From Helianthus annuus (taxonomy: Eukaryota > Streptophyta > Magnoliopsida > Asterales > Asteraceae): a DNA stretch of 64,000 nucleotides. Below the pieces are notes generated by a model. The model worked only from the letters and a program-made list of their open reading frames with translations, was not told where the DNA came from and ran no database searches. Both the position numbers and the translations under genes were made by a program. Below are positions 32,431 to 43,206 of the stretch, piece after piece. The stretch's first letter is position 1. Every line of letters starts with the position of its first letter. The DNA is taken from the NCBI RefSeq assembly GCF_002127325.2, contig NC_035448.2, positions 61,119,751 to 61,183,750 of the forward strand. Reading direction: 5' to 3'.

Positions 32431-32862
32431 AATATGATATTTTGCAGGAAAGTCGATGAGCGTTAAGTATTAGGAAAACAACGAAAAAGAAACTTCCCGG
32501 GTTGAAAAATGAATTTCAGTGTCCAAATTGCCCAAGTTTTGAGCTTTCTTAAAGAATTTCTAGGATTTGCACATTATTAAATCAAAACCACTCAAATCCT
32601 TTATATCATCATATGTTTGATTCTCTTTGTTCTGATCATCAAAAATTAAGGTATTCAGGAATCAGGCATTAATTATCGAGTATAATCTTCATTGCAATAT
32701 ATCGGATTCAAATCTTAGGACAATTTTTATCTTTAGATCGGTTTGGGGTTTTGAAGGGTTTATGAAGAAAAATTTGAATGCAGCGGATTTGGTATGAAGA
32801 TAACGTAATTAGTAGGAATCGAAGAGTCACATAATTAAGTCTCGAACGCGAGTTCGAGCAAC

Positions 32863-32887
32863 CGACATATTTGACAAATATGTCGGT
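32863..32887. repeat. Perfect 25-nt palindrome
   Basis: CCGACATATTTG, one base, CAAATATGTCGG: 12-bp arms with no mismatch. It stands in AT-rich DNA next to several GCGTATTTA-like words (32958-33110). A role as LTR or promoter relic is possible. Confidence 0.8.
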
Positions 32888-33278
32888 CATTCAGTGTAAA
32901 TGAATATTTACTCTTTATGTAGTCTCGAAACCACACTTAACTACATGACCTGAAGCCAGCGTATTTACGCGTGACTTGACCAGCGAACTTAGCCTTATCC
33001 GCGTATTTGACCCATAGAACCGGTGTAAATGATTTATGTTACCGGCGTGTTTAACTTGATTAACTGAATTTGCTACGGTTTTGGTAGCGTATATACTAGC
33101 AGATTTGTCATCTATTTTACTATTTTTAAATTTAACTTATATATATATATATATAATTTTTAAATTTTGTTTTATTAAAAATGAATGTGTAAATACTTAC
33201 ATTTATATATATATTTTGTAAATAACCTAACCAACTAATTTACATGTTTCTGAACACGTAATCTAACTTGGCTCGTTT

Positions 33279-34179
33279 ATGTGGTTTCTCATAATGGTGA
33301 AGGAAATAGTGTGGAATAAAATACGGAAGCATAATCAGCCATGTAAAATTCAGCCGCCACCAATAGAATTTGAAGACGTAGCAGACTGGATAAATTCGAG
33401 CAAAATCAGTTATGTTGTCCAGGCAGATCCAGCAATATACACTATTCATATTGAAGAATTTTGGAAGACCGCAAAAGTCGAGACCGCCAACAAAGTCAAA
33501 AGGATCACAACAACCATTCGAAACAAGCAAGTCATTGTAATAAAAGACAGTGTGCGAAGGGTATTAAGTCTCGGGAGTAATTATCAGGATCCATTACGTT
33601 TAAAGAAAGATGAAATCTTGGATGGATTCAAAGGAATAGGATACGTCGGAGACTTTCATTACAAAAATGAGATCAAACGAAACGGTCTAACAAGAGACTG
33701 GTGATTCATTCTTCACGTGTTTGCAATGAGTTTAGCCCACAGAAAGGGAGGATACGACGGGTTAAACCTGGAATGGCCTGCTGCCATGTTAAATCTATGC
33801 ACCAAACAACCGTTCAATATCTCCAGGCTGATCTTCTACTGCATGGTCGATAATGCAAATTCAAAGACGTGGGCAATGTATCCTAGATTCGTACCACTTC
33901 TAATCAACAATCAATTTCCCAAACTCCCACATGACGACGACATGTACAAATTTCAGTTGCCTACCAGTCGACAGATTACGGAACTGAAACGAACGAGTGG
34001 GCGATGCTTCACCAATGATGTACAGAGTTGAAAGACTTCCAGCGGTGAAAGTTACATACAAAAAGTATCGGGATGGTGTCAAAAGGAAGAAACAAAAAGA
34101 TGTTGAAGAAAGAGAAAAGAGAGAGAAGAGAAGAAAGAGACGTGAAATGACGATGATGTGTGTAAAATGCAACATATAA
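33279..34179 (+). pseudogene. Retroelement accessory ORF, relic
   Basis: One frame from 33279 to 34031 is broken only by TGA at 33702-33704. It reads HIEEFWKTAKVETANK, then IRNKQVIVIKDSVRRVLSLG, GIGYVGDF, FILHVFAMSLAHRKGGYDGL, FNISRLIFYCMVDN and TWAMYPRFVPLLIN. Past a frameshift near 34010 a Lys/Glu/Arg-rich tail (33997-34179) seems to be its end. The layout matches the N-terminal domain of the accessory ORF of element C (40230-40740). The family is common in Asteraceae retroelements, has no known function to my knowledge, and resembles neither gag nor pol. Its own element is not resolved; element D begins 45 bases later. Confidence 0.7.
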
Positions 34180-34349
34180 ATTACATCAAATGTGGCATAA
34201 AACTAACCCTTTTTTAGTACTAATGTTGGAAAAAGTGTGCTTTTGTCTTCCTTTTGTTTTTTCAGGATTAAATGAGCGTAAATGAGCAAAAGAAACAAAA
34301 TGCAGCCAAATCTAAGATAAATACAAGAGAAGGAATAAGCGTGGCATGC

Positions 34350-34680
34350 CCGACCCCTCGACAACATCTTCCCAAGCAAAAACAAGAGAACAGAAGGCTG
34401 AACACGGCCTCGTGCCCAGCGGACACGGGGGCGTGGTCAGACGTCTGCAGAAAAGACAAAGCTATAGAAGCTTCTATTCTTAACACGGGGGCATGCCCAG
34501 CTCAACACGGTCGTGGTCAACGCTAATATTTGCAGAATCCAAGCAAATCTTGATAGTACAGATGTGCTTCTGCACACGGGGCCGTGCCCAGCGGACACGG
34601 GGCGTGTGGAGTTAATACAGACAAACTGCAACTAATGAAGAAAGAGAAAGTGGATGGACACGGGGCCGTGTCCGGGCTTC
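34350..34680. promoter_or_regulatory. CACGGGGCCGTG palindrome array upstream of element D TATA
   Basis: Seven or eight units such as CACGGGGCCGTGCCCAGCGG, GACACGGGGGCGTGG and ACACGGGGCCGTGTCC lie at about 34403, 34430, 34488, 34510, 34575, 34600 and 34659. The last is 15 bases before the TATA box. The same units occur again at 36013-36140 and 36880-37005. Confidence 0.85.
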
Positions 34681-34688
34681 TGTGCAGG

Positions 34689-34698
34689 CTATAAATAG
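34689..34698 (+). promoter_or_regulatory. Element D LTR TATA box
   Basis: CTATAAATAG followed by AGG; fits a plant core promoter at the end of the palindrome array. Confidence 0.75.
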
Positions 34699-35317
34699 AG
34701 GTGTTTGGTTCACTTCAAAGGCATCCCTTGGCAAACCACCTCTCTCCCACTTCACCCACACTCCACCACCACTATAACCCACATCCACCACCATCATCCA
34801 TCATCCATCATCCATCATAAAGTGTGTGTAGGAGTCTTGGGATCCAAGATTGATAGTAAGAGTTCTTGACAATCAAAGGCCATGTTTGCCTAAGTCTCTT
34901 ACATTACTTGGTGAAGACAAGCATTTAGTGTAATACTTTTGATTTTTAATCTTTTCACACTTTTTATTTGGTTTTGTATTAATGACTTTAATAACTAGTT
35001 TCTTATGTTGAAGGTGAAACTTCCTTATCATTTGTCCGTGGTATCTTGGCGTTAATTTACTGTCTATATAAAATAAAAGATTTACACCATTCATATCTCT
35101 ACGGTCTATATAGAGATATGTTGGCTAGCTGGTCGGGGGTTAAGGAAATGGTTTGGTAAGGTTCTTGCCTTGTTCAGTGTATAGATCCTGCAAGGACCTG
35201 GGTCAAGCTTACTAGGACCTCCTTCAATACCCACTGGTATTGGATGGCAGGGGTGCGAATAGCTTGATCCCCTCATATGTAAACTACTACTAATACATTA
35301 ACCCGGCTATTTGGGAT

Positions 35318-35502
35318 TGTATCCCTGCTGACTCAAACCACTTAGCCGAGGGTAACGTCACCTTCAAAAGAGGGGCCTACCACATTACGCATTAATAACT
35401 TAATTAATTATCTTTCAATATTCCGACCCTTTAGTATTGTATCCTTGCTGACTCAAACTACTGGGTTGAGGGTAACGTCACCTTCAAAAGAGGGGCCTAC
35501 TA
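35318..35502 (+). repeat. Tandem duplication of about 120 bp in element D LTR
   Basis: TGCTGACTCAAAC and GAGGGTAACGTCACCTTCAA then AAGAGGGGCCTAC occur twice, about 121 bases apart. Confidence 0.85.
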
Positions 35503-35900
35503 CTATAACTAGGATAATCTCTTAAAAAGTGCAAAAGTGCGGAAATCATCAAAGGTTACACTAAAGGCGAGTCGGATCCAAGTGATTCGTCTTGTCTATC
35601 TGTTTTTGTTTTTATTTTATTTTTCAGCATTTTTAGTTTTTATTTTCATGTTTAAACCTTTTTCTAAAATTTTGATTTGATTAGACGTTGAGGATAAACC
35701 GGTACTAAAAGCTCTTGTGTCTTTGGACGACCTTGGTATCTTACCAATGCTATACTACGCTCACGATGGGTGCACTTGCCCATATGTGTGTTTAGTGTTA
35801 GTAGAATATCATGTTTTATAAATTTAAAACTTGACTTAAATGTTAAAAAGGGATAAAAATATAATTAAAAATATATTCACACCAACACACATCAAGTTTT

Positions 35901-35918
35901 TGGCGCCGTTGCCGGGGA
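35901..35918 (+). other. Element D primer binding site
   Basis: TGGCGCCGTTGCCGGGGA, the PBS seen in Athila/Tat-type gypsy elements, six bases after the LTR. This sets element D apart from all other elements here, which use a methionine-tRNA site. Confidence 0.88.
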
Positions 35919-36012
35919 CACAAGGATTTTAAGAAAGTTAGGAATCAACGGCCTAATCGTTTTTCTCATTTTTCTGTTTTTTTAGGATTTTTCTTAAATT
36001 TTCAGCTTCTGC

Positions 36013-36140
36013 AGAGCTCAGCACGGGCCGTGCCCGCTGAACACGCCCCGTGCCCAATCTTTAGTATTGGCAATCCTGTTTTAAGTCTGGCAGTAGCTGA
36101 ACACGAGGCCGTGCCCAATAAACACGCCCCGTGCCCAAGT
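36013..36140. repeat. CACGGGGCCGTG array in element D leader
   Basis: Four or five units, for example GCACGGGCCGTGCCCGC, AACACGCCCCGTGCCCAA and ACACGAGGCCGTGCCCAA, about 110 bases after the PBS, so in the transcribed leader. Confidence 0.85.
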
Positions 36141-36218
36141 ATCAGATACTGAAAACAGAACCGTAAGATCCCGACGATTGGTAATTTCTGACACAAACAT
36201 GAGCGATACTGATTTTTT

Positions 36219-36884
36219 TACTTTCGCTCCTTTTATGGTACGTGGTGTCAAATATGTGGCGGAACTCATGAAGATTTAAAATGTCATTTTTTTCAATTAC
36301 ACTCCCCACTATATAGACCCATCGTTTTCTGTAGCCATAAGATGGGCGAACGTAAAAATAATCCCTATCTCTCCCTAGAATGCTCTCAATCATCTATTCT
36401 AAATGAAATGATTCTTGAAGAATGATTTCAAATGGAAGATCTAATTCTCAAATGGATAAAGGAGCTTGAGATGGAAATGACTAATTCATTTCAAGACGAC
36501 GACCAAGAAGAATTATTGAGATCGCATTCGGATAAAAACAACATCGTTGTTCCCGAAATCACCTCTAACTCTTGCGAAGACTTGAGCGATAGTCGTACCT
36601 GTGTCGATTGTGCCGTGAAGGACTCCCCATCGATTTCCGTCGATGCATACATAGACCTGAGTGATTTGACATACACCTTCTTTAACAAGAGCCCAGATAA
36701 GGGTTGGACTTGCCCACCTACATTTAGCATAAGAATCACCCTTTCCGATAACCTCTTGCGTTCTCGTCTAAAACTAGGGAAATTAAGGTATCTCAGGCAC
36801 TTCGGTGTTGTTCCGTCCAGTAAGGAACCACCCGATCTGGATAAATTCCTTAAAAATAGACAAAACTTCATAAACAGCTTCTAG
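36219..36884 (+). pseudogene. Small ORF of element D, unknown function
   Basis: In one frame the sequence reads CQICGGTHEDLKCHFFQL, a CX2CX4HX4C-like zinc knuckle, then about 50 residues, a TGA at about 36423, and an open stretch from 36432 to 36884 (150 codons, MEDLILKWIKELEMEMTNSF). The second part is acidic and then has DLTYTFFNKSPDKGWTCPP and LRYLRHFGVVPSSKEPPDLD. I do not recognise the family. The knuckle suggests a remnant or short form of gag; this is a guess. A minus-strand frame at 36142-36393 is taken as a shadow. Confidence 0.5.
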
Positions 36885-37005
36885 GCACGGGGCCGTGTCC
36901 AGGTCAGCACGCCCCCGTGTCCGCCCAAAGATTCCCGTTTGACTTTTGATCAGAATACGGGCAAAAAATGTCAGAATTTTGTCTGCACACGGGGCCGTGT
37001 CCAGC
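36880..37005. repeat. Third CACGGGGCCGTG array in element D
   Basis: GCACGGGGCCGTGTCC, GCACGCCCCCGTGTCC and CACACGGGGCCGTGTCC follow the ORF stop directly. A second TATA-like CTATAAATG (37020) comes after them. Confidence 0.8.
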
Positions 37006-37083
37006 GTGCTGTCGTTTTCTATAAATGCAGCAAGATTCCTGCACACTTGGGCTATTCCAAAAACAAAGATCTGGTGGGATCTT

Positions 37084-37869
37084 TGTTGGGATTGAACCCT
37101 ACCAGAGGAACAGATAATGAAAGCCAAAACTGGTTCACTTCAGTGGATTCATCATAAGCAGCTGTTTGCATTAAGCTTTCCCCTTGACAGTGGTTATCTG
37201 GCAACTGACAGACTTCAAAGCACTGCCCAAAAGAACAATTGTTACTAAAGTACTGATGAAGATTAAAGACTGAAGCTCAATCTACTGATGGAATCCAAGC
37301 ACTGTTGAAGAACTGAAGTACTGCCCATTCAAGGTTTGATCACCCTTTGAAGAAAGCACTGATGCTCAACATCAGTGGTTGACTACAACAGTGGAATGCA
37401 GAATCAGTGTTTATACATCAGTGCTTAGAATATAATCAGTGTCTGTATTGTCAGTAGTTATAGATCAGTAGATAAAGTTTGTTAGGTTGTTAGATGTCAC
37501 TTTCATGGTGACGTCAGCTGAGATGCTTCAGTGGTTTGGTTTGCCTATAAATGTAACAGTACCCTGTACTGTTACATTTGATGGACTGAGTGAGTTCTTC
37601 TCCTCTGATCCAATCCTTTCATCTTGTGCAATCAACCATGGAGTATCAGGCTGAGGGGGAGTTTAGTTTGTAAGCATGTTCTGTAATCTTTTGATTCGTA
37701 TTGTAATCATCCGACTCAATGAAAAGTATGTATTTATCAAAACTATTTTCTTCCTGAATTGTGTTTATAAAGTTTGTGTTCATTTCCGCTGCACTTGGTC
37801 TCGATTCATATTTATTAAGAGTTCAAATTACACAAACAAAAACAATTATGAGAGCCTCCGATCCTAACA
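37084..37869 (+). repeat. Element C LTR1 (786 bp)
   Basis: Starts TGTTGGGATTGAACC, ends GATCCTAACA. Before the TATA box (CTATAAATG, 37545-37553) there are many ATCAGTGG or CACTGAT words (37250-37450). GAGGGGGAGTT at about 37654 lies inside the LTR. PBS TGGTATCAGAGC follows at 37872-37883. Confidence 0.9.
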
Positions 37870-37883
37870 ATTGGTATCAGAGC

Positions 37884-40020
37884 TCAGACAGTCAAATTCG
37901 ATCTAACAATCAATTTGACATAACAGTTCAGCTCAAAATTCATTGATACTAAGGTTGATTGTATTTTGTTGAAAAACAGAGTAACGAGTAAGGATGTTCA
38001 AAGTTGCTACTCAAAAACTCTGTAAAACAACCAAGATGTCATAAGACACACAAACTTCTTATAACAAGTGATATCATACATAAAACACCTATAGTTTTCA
38101 GATTTGAAAAATGACTGATGACTATGGTATAATCGTTTTCTTTACAAATATGTTTTCAAGTGTTGATATGAAGTTTGTGCTGTTTCCATCATGTCTGATA
38201 CTAAGGTATGAACCTCTGGTCAACAAAAACCTAGTTTCGTAAAAACATTAGTGTTTTTGTTAACATAAAAGGAGGGAAATCAAAATTTTAGTTATTAGAA
38301 CATATGTGTTGAAAAACAGGTTGAGTATCCTGTTGAAAAGGGTCAAAATCAACTTTGTTAAGAACACATTAAGAAAATCAGATGAAAAATAGACTAAATC
38401 ATATGTAATGTGAGATTTGACATGAACATATGCAAAAATGTCCAAAGTCTCTCCAAACATTGCTGTAAAATGACTTGGGTCTAGGTATTTCTTCAATAAA
38501 CACCTCCCAGTAAGTATTTTAGTACTTATGAATGGGAAGGGTAAAAAGGGAAAAAGAAAAATCACAAAACTCATAAGTGTGTTTATCTCAAAACTTTTGA
38601 AGTCAAAAGAAAAGAGTATAAATGAAAAACACTTAAGAGTTCAAAATTGGGTAAGCAATGGTTATCAAGCAAATGTGTGCATTTATTGATTTAGGGAAGT
38701 TCAAGTAACAATAGTGTCACCAGTGATTCAACTCAAAAGAGGACTAGGCAAGTTTTTCAGTGTTATCACATGGTAACAAAGTCTATAACAGGACTTTCAA
38801 AACCTATGTGTACATGTCTCCTCATGTTTGCAATCAATTGACAAGGAAATGGTCTCAAATAGTGGTTACTGTAATGAATTTCAAATCATTGACCATTTTC
38901 TTAAAACTTGAGAATGATGTGACTATGAGTTTTGCTTTGAAAATATACCAAATCCTTTTTGATGTTGCTTTCAGAATAACCTTTAATTATTTTTTGAAAA
39001 GGTTTTTCTCAAATAAAACAGGATATATTATTCATTATTTTTCCTTAGAGTGATATATTTTGTACTTTTACTTGTTTTTGATAGTAAAAGTTTCAATCTC
39101 CTGTCAGGATATAAAACCTTTATTTTTGTTGGTGATACTATCCTTAAAAACAGATCAAAAGGTAATGGTACAAGCGTCAAGGTCATGTCAAATTCAAGTT
39201 TTATTTTAACACAGATCAAAAATTGATTGCTTACAGACCTTAAAATATTTGGATACTCATGTCATAATTAAAAATTTTGACTCAAAAGAGTAACCATTGT
39301 AAAAGAGTTTTTATCATCTGGGGTACTAAACCACTGTCAGGAATTTATAAAAGCTTCAAATCTGGAAATAGACATGTGGCAAAACCTTGAATACCAATTC
39401 CTGTAAAACCTGCTGACATATTAAACTTGACAATGTGCATCTAAAATGTATGATTGTTAAGTATAGCATTCTTGCAGACACTTAACAAATCACTATCAAC
39501 AGATGTTGGACATGATATTGTGGTAACACAAGACAAAATCTTTCTCTTCATCTCTCTTTTGTCAAAAGCCATACCTCTGTTTCTTAACTACTGTTCTATT
39601 CAAACATCTGTTTCCTAAACACTGTCCACTGCTGAAAGTCAACCTCTGTCCTCTCATATACTTGATAAGCACTGTTGTTCAAAATCAGTGTCTTATCCAC
39701 TGATGTACTATCCACTGATAGTGAAAATCACCCACTGGTTCATTTGTTACCTTTGTAACCACTGATGTTTGTTTCATCAGTGGCTCTCAAAACAACTGTC
39801 CTCCATTATTCATCCTTTTATCAGAGGTTGGCACGTGGTCAGTTTCTAGCCATCAGATCATTATAACCGCTGCCACATCAATATTCACTTTTTCCCTAAA
39901 TAAAACCCTGACCAAAACCCCAAATAGGTTTCTACACTGTCGAATTGAATTCCAAAGTTCTCTTCTCAAAGTATTTTCCAACCTTCCATCTCAAATAATC
40001 CTTCGTTCTTTTTCATCAAA
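37884..40020 (+). other. Element C leader, no gene
   Basis: 2.1 kb with no credible ORF. The first 1.6 kb is AT-rich. From about 39595 to 39790 come eight or more copies of CCACTGATG, ATCAGTGG or CACTGTCC words, the motif also found upstream of the LTR TATA box. Confidence 0.7.
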
Positions 40021-43000
40021 ATGACAAAATCAAAATCAAAATCATCCTCATTGTCCAAAGAGGTCACTCAAATGGCCGCTGAACCCATTGAAATCCCATA
40101 CAAATCCCCTCACAATTACTTGGGTCTACTCACAAAACCCACTACCACCAACACTTTCGATACCATCATCGACATCATGTCTGCATCAAAGTACAAAACT
40201 TTGTTAACAGAAGATGCTCCAATCTATCAATAAACCCAGATAGAGTTTTGGAAAAATGCTACCCTTGACAAACAAGGCAAGAATGCCATAGCCATCAACT
40301 CTTCCATACAGGGTAAAACAATTCAAATTACTCCGCAATCCATCTCAGAAGTCTTTAAACTCGATGATCAGCAAGGTAAAACTTCTTTTTCTAAAAGCGA
40401 GTTGAAAACTGATTTTCTGGGAAGGGGGTATGCAGAACAACCAAAAAGAGATATCTTACAAAAAGGCTTTTTCCTTTCTGCACCTAGGTTTTTACTTCAT
40501 ACACTTTTGATGTGTGTTTCAAATAAAACAACTGCTTTTAACGAAATACCATTAAAGATCCAATGTCTGGGTTATGCTATTTTACAAAATGACAATTATA
40601 ACTATTCCCAGGAGATCTTTGATGACTTGGTAAAAAATGTTGATAGCAAATCAATTTTACTTTTTCCATGGTTTCTAAGCTACTATTTTAAACAAAAATT
40701 TGGAAAGGAAAATGAAAATTTGCTCAAACAAGGTGTTTATTTTCAAATAAATGGTTTAACACCTAAAACATTCTCTAGAATGTTGACACCTTCAAAAACA
40801 AAAGTAGAGGTGCCTGAGCAGAATTTAGCAACTACCACTGCTCCTCAGGTATCAGCTGCTGAGCCCACTGCTCCAGGTGATCATAGCAGCACAACCACTG
40901 CTTTGAAACCCACACCTGCCATCACTAAAAAAACCAAAAAGAAAACATCCAGAAAGCCCCCCAAACCCATAACAAAGGTAACTCTGGAAAATGAGATCCC
41001 AGAGCCACTGCCAGTGACAACACAAATGTCACTCACAACCACTGATGCTACTTCCTCACAGCAGATGGAAGAAAGATCTCCACCTTTGCCTCAAACTCCT
41101 CCTGCGTCCTCACAAAAGGATCAGGTTGTAAACACAGGGACCCCACAATATGAAGCTCTGGACCCAATCGGATCCATCTTCCTCAGTCCTGATCCCAAGG
41201 ACATGTCTCTTTCAACACCCTTATTTTCACCCCTCACACTACCACAATCCATAATACCTTTGTTGCATGCAGTTGATATAGCTCAGACACAAACCAGTTC
41301 CTCTCAATCACCTATTACTGAGAGTATACTCCCACAAGTGATTGGGTCTGATACTTGTACCTCTGGCACTGCTCTTTCAAATGTTTATACTCCCACAAGT
41401 GATTGGGTCTGATACTTATACTCCCACAAGTGATTGGGTCTGATACTCACACAAGCAGACATCAAGGTTATAAAAGCCCAAATGTTTAAAGCTACTGGCA
41501 CTGCTCTTTCAAATGTTCTTTTCATTGATCAATTTCCTCCAGATAATGCCAAAAAGGGGGAGAAAATTAAGGAATTAAAGAAAAAGGGAATAGATGATGG
41601 CCTCTATGTTGAAGGTGAAAAAGAAAAGCAGGCTTCTAAACCCTCTACCCAAACAGCTGATGGAACTCCTGCTGTCTCAACAACTGTTGATACTTCAGTG
41701 GTTTCAGCAGCTGTTAAAACCATCATTCCAACACACACCGCAACCACTGCCTTACCTTCACCTAAAAACACCTCACCACCAAAAGCCATCACTTCAACCA
41801 CATCACCACCCATCAATCCACCACCTGCTCAAAAGCAGAAGACATCTACTGACACATCAGTAGTTGTAATGACAACAGAGGTTGAAGCACCAGTTGTTTC
41901 AACAGCTGTTTGCCAATCATCCACCACTGCTCTCACCATTTCTACAGTCACCATACAACCAAAACCTCCTTCACCTAAAAAGCTTTACACAAGAAAAAGG
42001 AAAATTCAAAAGAATAATGATGATATACCAGCACCTACTCCAATATCTTCCACCAGAATTGAATCTGTTGCTGAAAGATATCGACTAGAATTGGAAGCTG
42101 TAAAGGATGAGATGAAACAATTCTATATGATTTATGATCCCTGGGAAAGAAGATTTCCTTCTCTCATTGGCTTCAGGAATCCATTAAACATGAATGAGTA
42201 TCTAAAACTCAAAGCCAGGCAAGCAGATATAAGAGCTAGAATTGAATGTAAAGATCAAGGTGATAAAGCCATTTCTGAGAGAATGGAATTTTTACTTACT
42301 AAGGTCAAACAAATGGAAGATTATGCAAAAGACCTGAGCAAAGACATGTCAAATATGCCACCTGATGCTGCCCTACAAAAGGTAATGAGAAAGGAGTTTC
42401 TTGAATTCATCATGAAAGAAAAGTTCTATTCAGCTAAAGAGGAACAATTCAGTGAATGGCCACTCATTGCACTAAAGCATGAGGTAAACAAGATCAAGAG
42501 AATCAAGAATGATCCTAGTAAGAAAAGAACAGCTCCAAACTGGAGCAAATACAAGCAGGCCATTGATAAGCTTACCTCAGAATACAAAAGAAAGAAGGAG
42601 GAGTTGGTGGATGCAAAGGTGGATACTGCTAAAGCCATAGCAAAATGGACAAAGCAGTATACAAATGAGGCTTATGAAAGGCTAAAAAGAAGGAAAATGA
42701 CAGATCCTAATTTACCAAAGAAGCCTAAACACAAAGAGCCAAAACAGGTCATTGATCCTAAACCACTGATCACATCAGCAGATACCTCTATCATTGTGAT
42801 AAACCAAGAAAAAGGGAAACTGTTTACCAATGAAGAAGAAAAAGAAAAGGAAGCTGAGTACTTTACAGAAGCCATCAAGAAAATGGATTTAAATGAAGAT
42901 AGCTCAGCGAAACTTCAAAACCTTGTTAAAAAGGTATTGAACAAACCTGCATCACCAAACACTTCAGCAGATATGACAACCATTGAACTAGAACAAAGGA

Positions 43001-43206
43001 AAAGGTAAGAGCAGATTGAACAAGAAACTGCAGAAGACATAGCTGCAGCAAATGAAATCATAAAAAAGGCCTTTAAATAAATGTCAGCTGAAAACTCTGA
43101 AGTAGCAAAAGGTCAGAGCACTGATCAAGCTGAAAACTCTGAACTATCAAAAGCTCAAAGTACTGATCATGCTGAAAACTCTGAACCAGCAAAAGCACTG
43201 AGTATT
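40021..43206 (+). pseudogene. Element C accessory ORF, main part
   Basis: A single frame starts at ATG 40021 (MTKSKSKSSSLSK) and is cut by stops at 40231, 41410, 41431, 43006 and 43077. Residues about 75-245 hold a globular domain with IEFWKNATLDKQG, IQITPQSISEVFKL, FLLHTLLMCVSNKTTAFNEI, YNYSQEIFDDLV and LLFPWFLSYYF, similar to 33279-34031. Then come Thr/Pro/Ser-rich linkers (about 260-690) and a long charged helical part (about 690-930; YRLELEAVKDEMKQFY, KARQADIRARIECKD, YKRKKEELVDAKVDTAKA). Near the end a unit AENSE..K.QSTD is repeated three times. The frame continues after gypsy2 at 51854. Function unknown; it has no gag knuckle or enzyme motif. Confidence 0.75.
41327..41450 (+). repeat. 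30-bp triplication inside the accessory ORF
   Basis: ATACTCCCACAAGTGATTGG then GTCTGATACT occurs three times (about 41329, 41389, 41419), and GGCACTGCTCTTTCAAATGT twice (about 41364 and 41498). The copies are read in different frames and bring in stops at 41410 and 41431. Confidence 0.9.

Larger units (their letters stand above)
34224..35894 (+). repeat. Element D 5' LTR (1671 bp)
   Basis: Starts TGTTGGAAAAAGTG, ends CACCAACACACATCA, and is followed by a typical Athila/Tat PBS. U3 has a series of CACGGGGCCGTG palindromes up to the TATA box CTATAAATAG at 34689-34698. The transcribed part has a tandem duplication. The five bases before it are actaa. Confidence 0.85.
34224..37083 (+). mobile_element. 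Element D: Athila/Tat-type LTR element, left part
   Basis: LTR, PBS, a leader with palindrome arrays and one small ORF can be seen before element C cuts in at 37084. If C has a 5-bp TSD it is atctt (37079-37083). The rest of D should follow the right end of C, beyond the window. No gag or pol of the usual kind is seen in the first 1.2 kb after the PBS, which suggests a non-autonomous member. Confidence 0.75.

Noticed and set aside
36142..36393. Minus-strand frame of 83 codons (YVRPSYGYRKRWVYIVGS)
   Set aside because: Element D reads plus, and the plus strand has a longer frame with a zinc-knuckle-like motif over the same bases. Not fully excluded.
40021..40740. Accessory ORF as a synaptobrevin or longin-like host gene
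   Set aside because: Such names appear on similar plant ORFs, but the frame lies inside an LTR element and shows no SNARE or longin motif I can recognise.
42426..42878. Minus-strand Ser/Phe/Leu-rich frames within the accessory ORF
   Set aside because: Antisense shadows of Lys- and Glu-rich codons.
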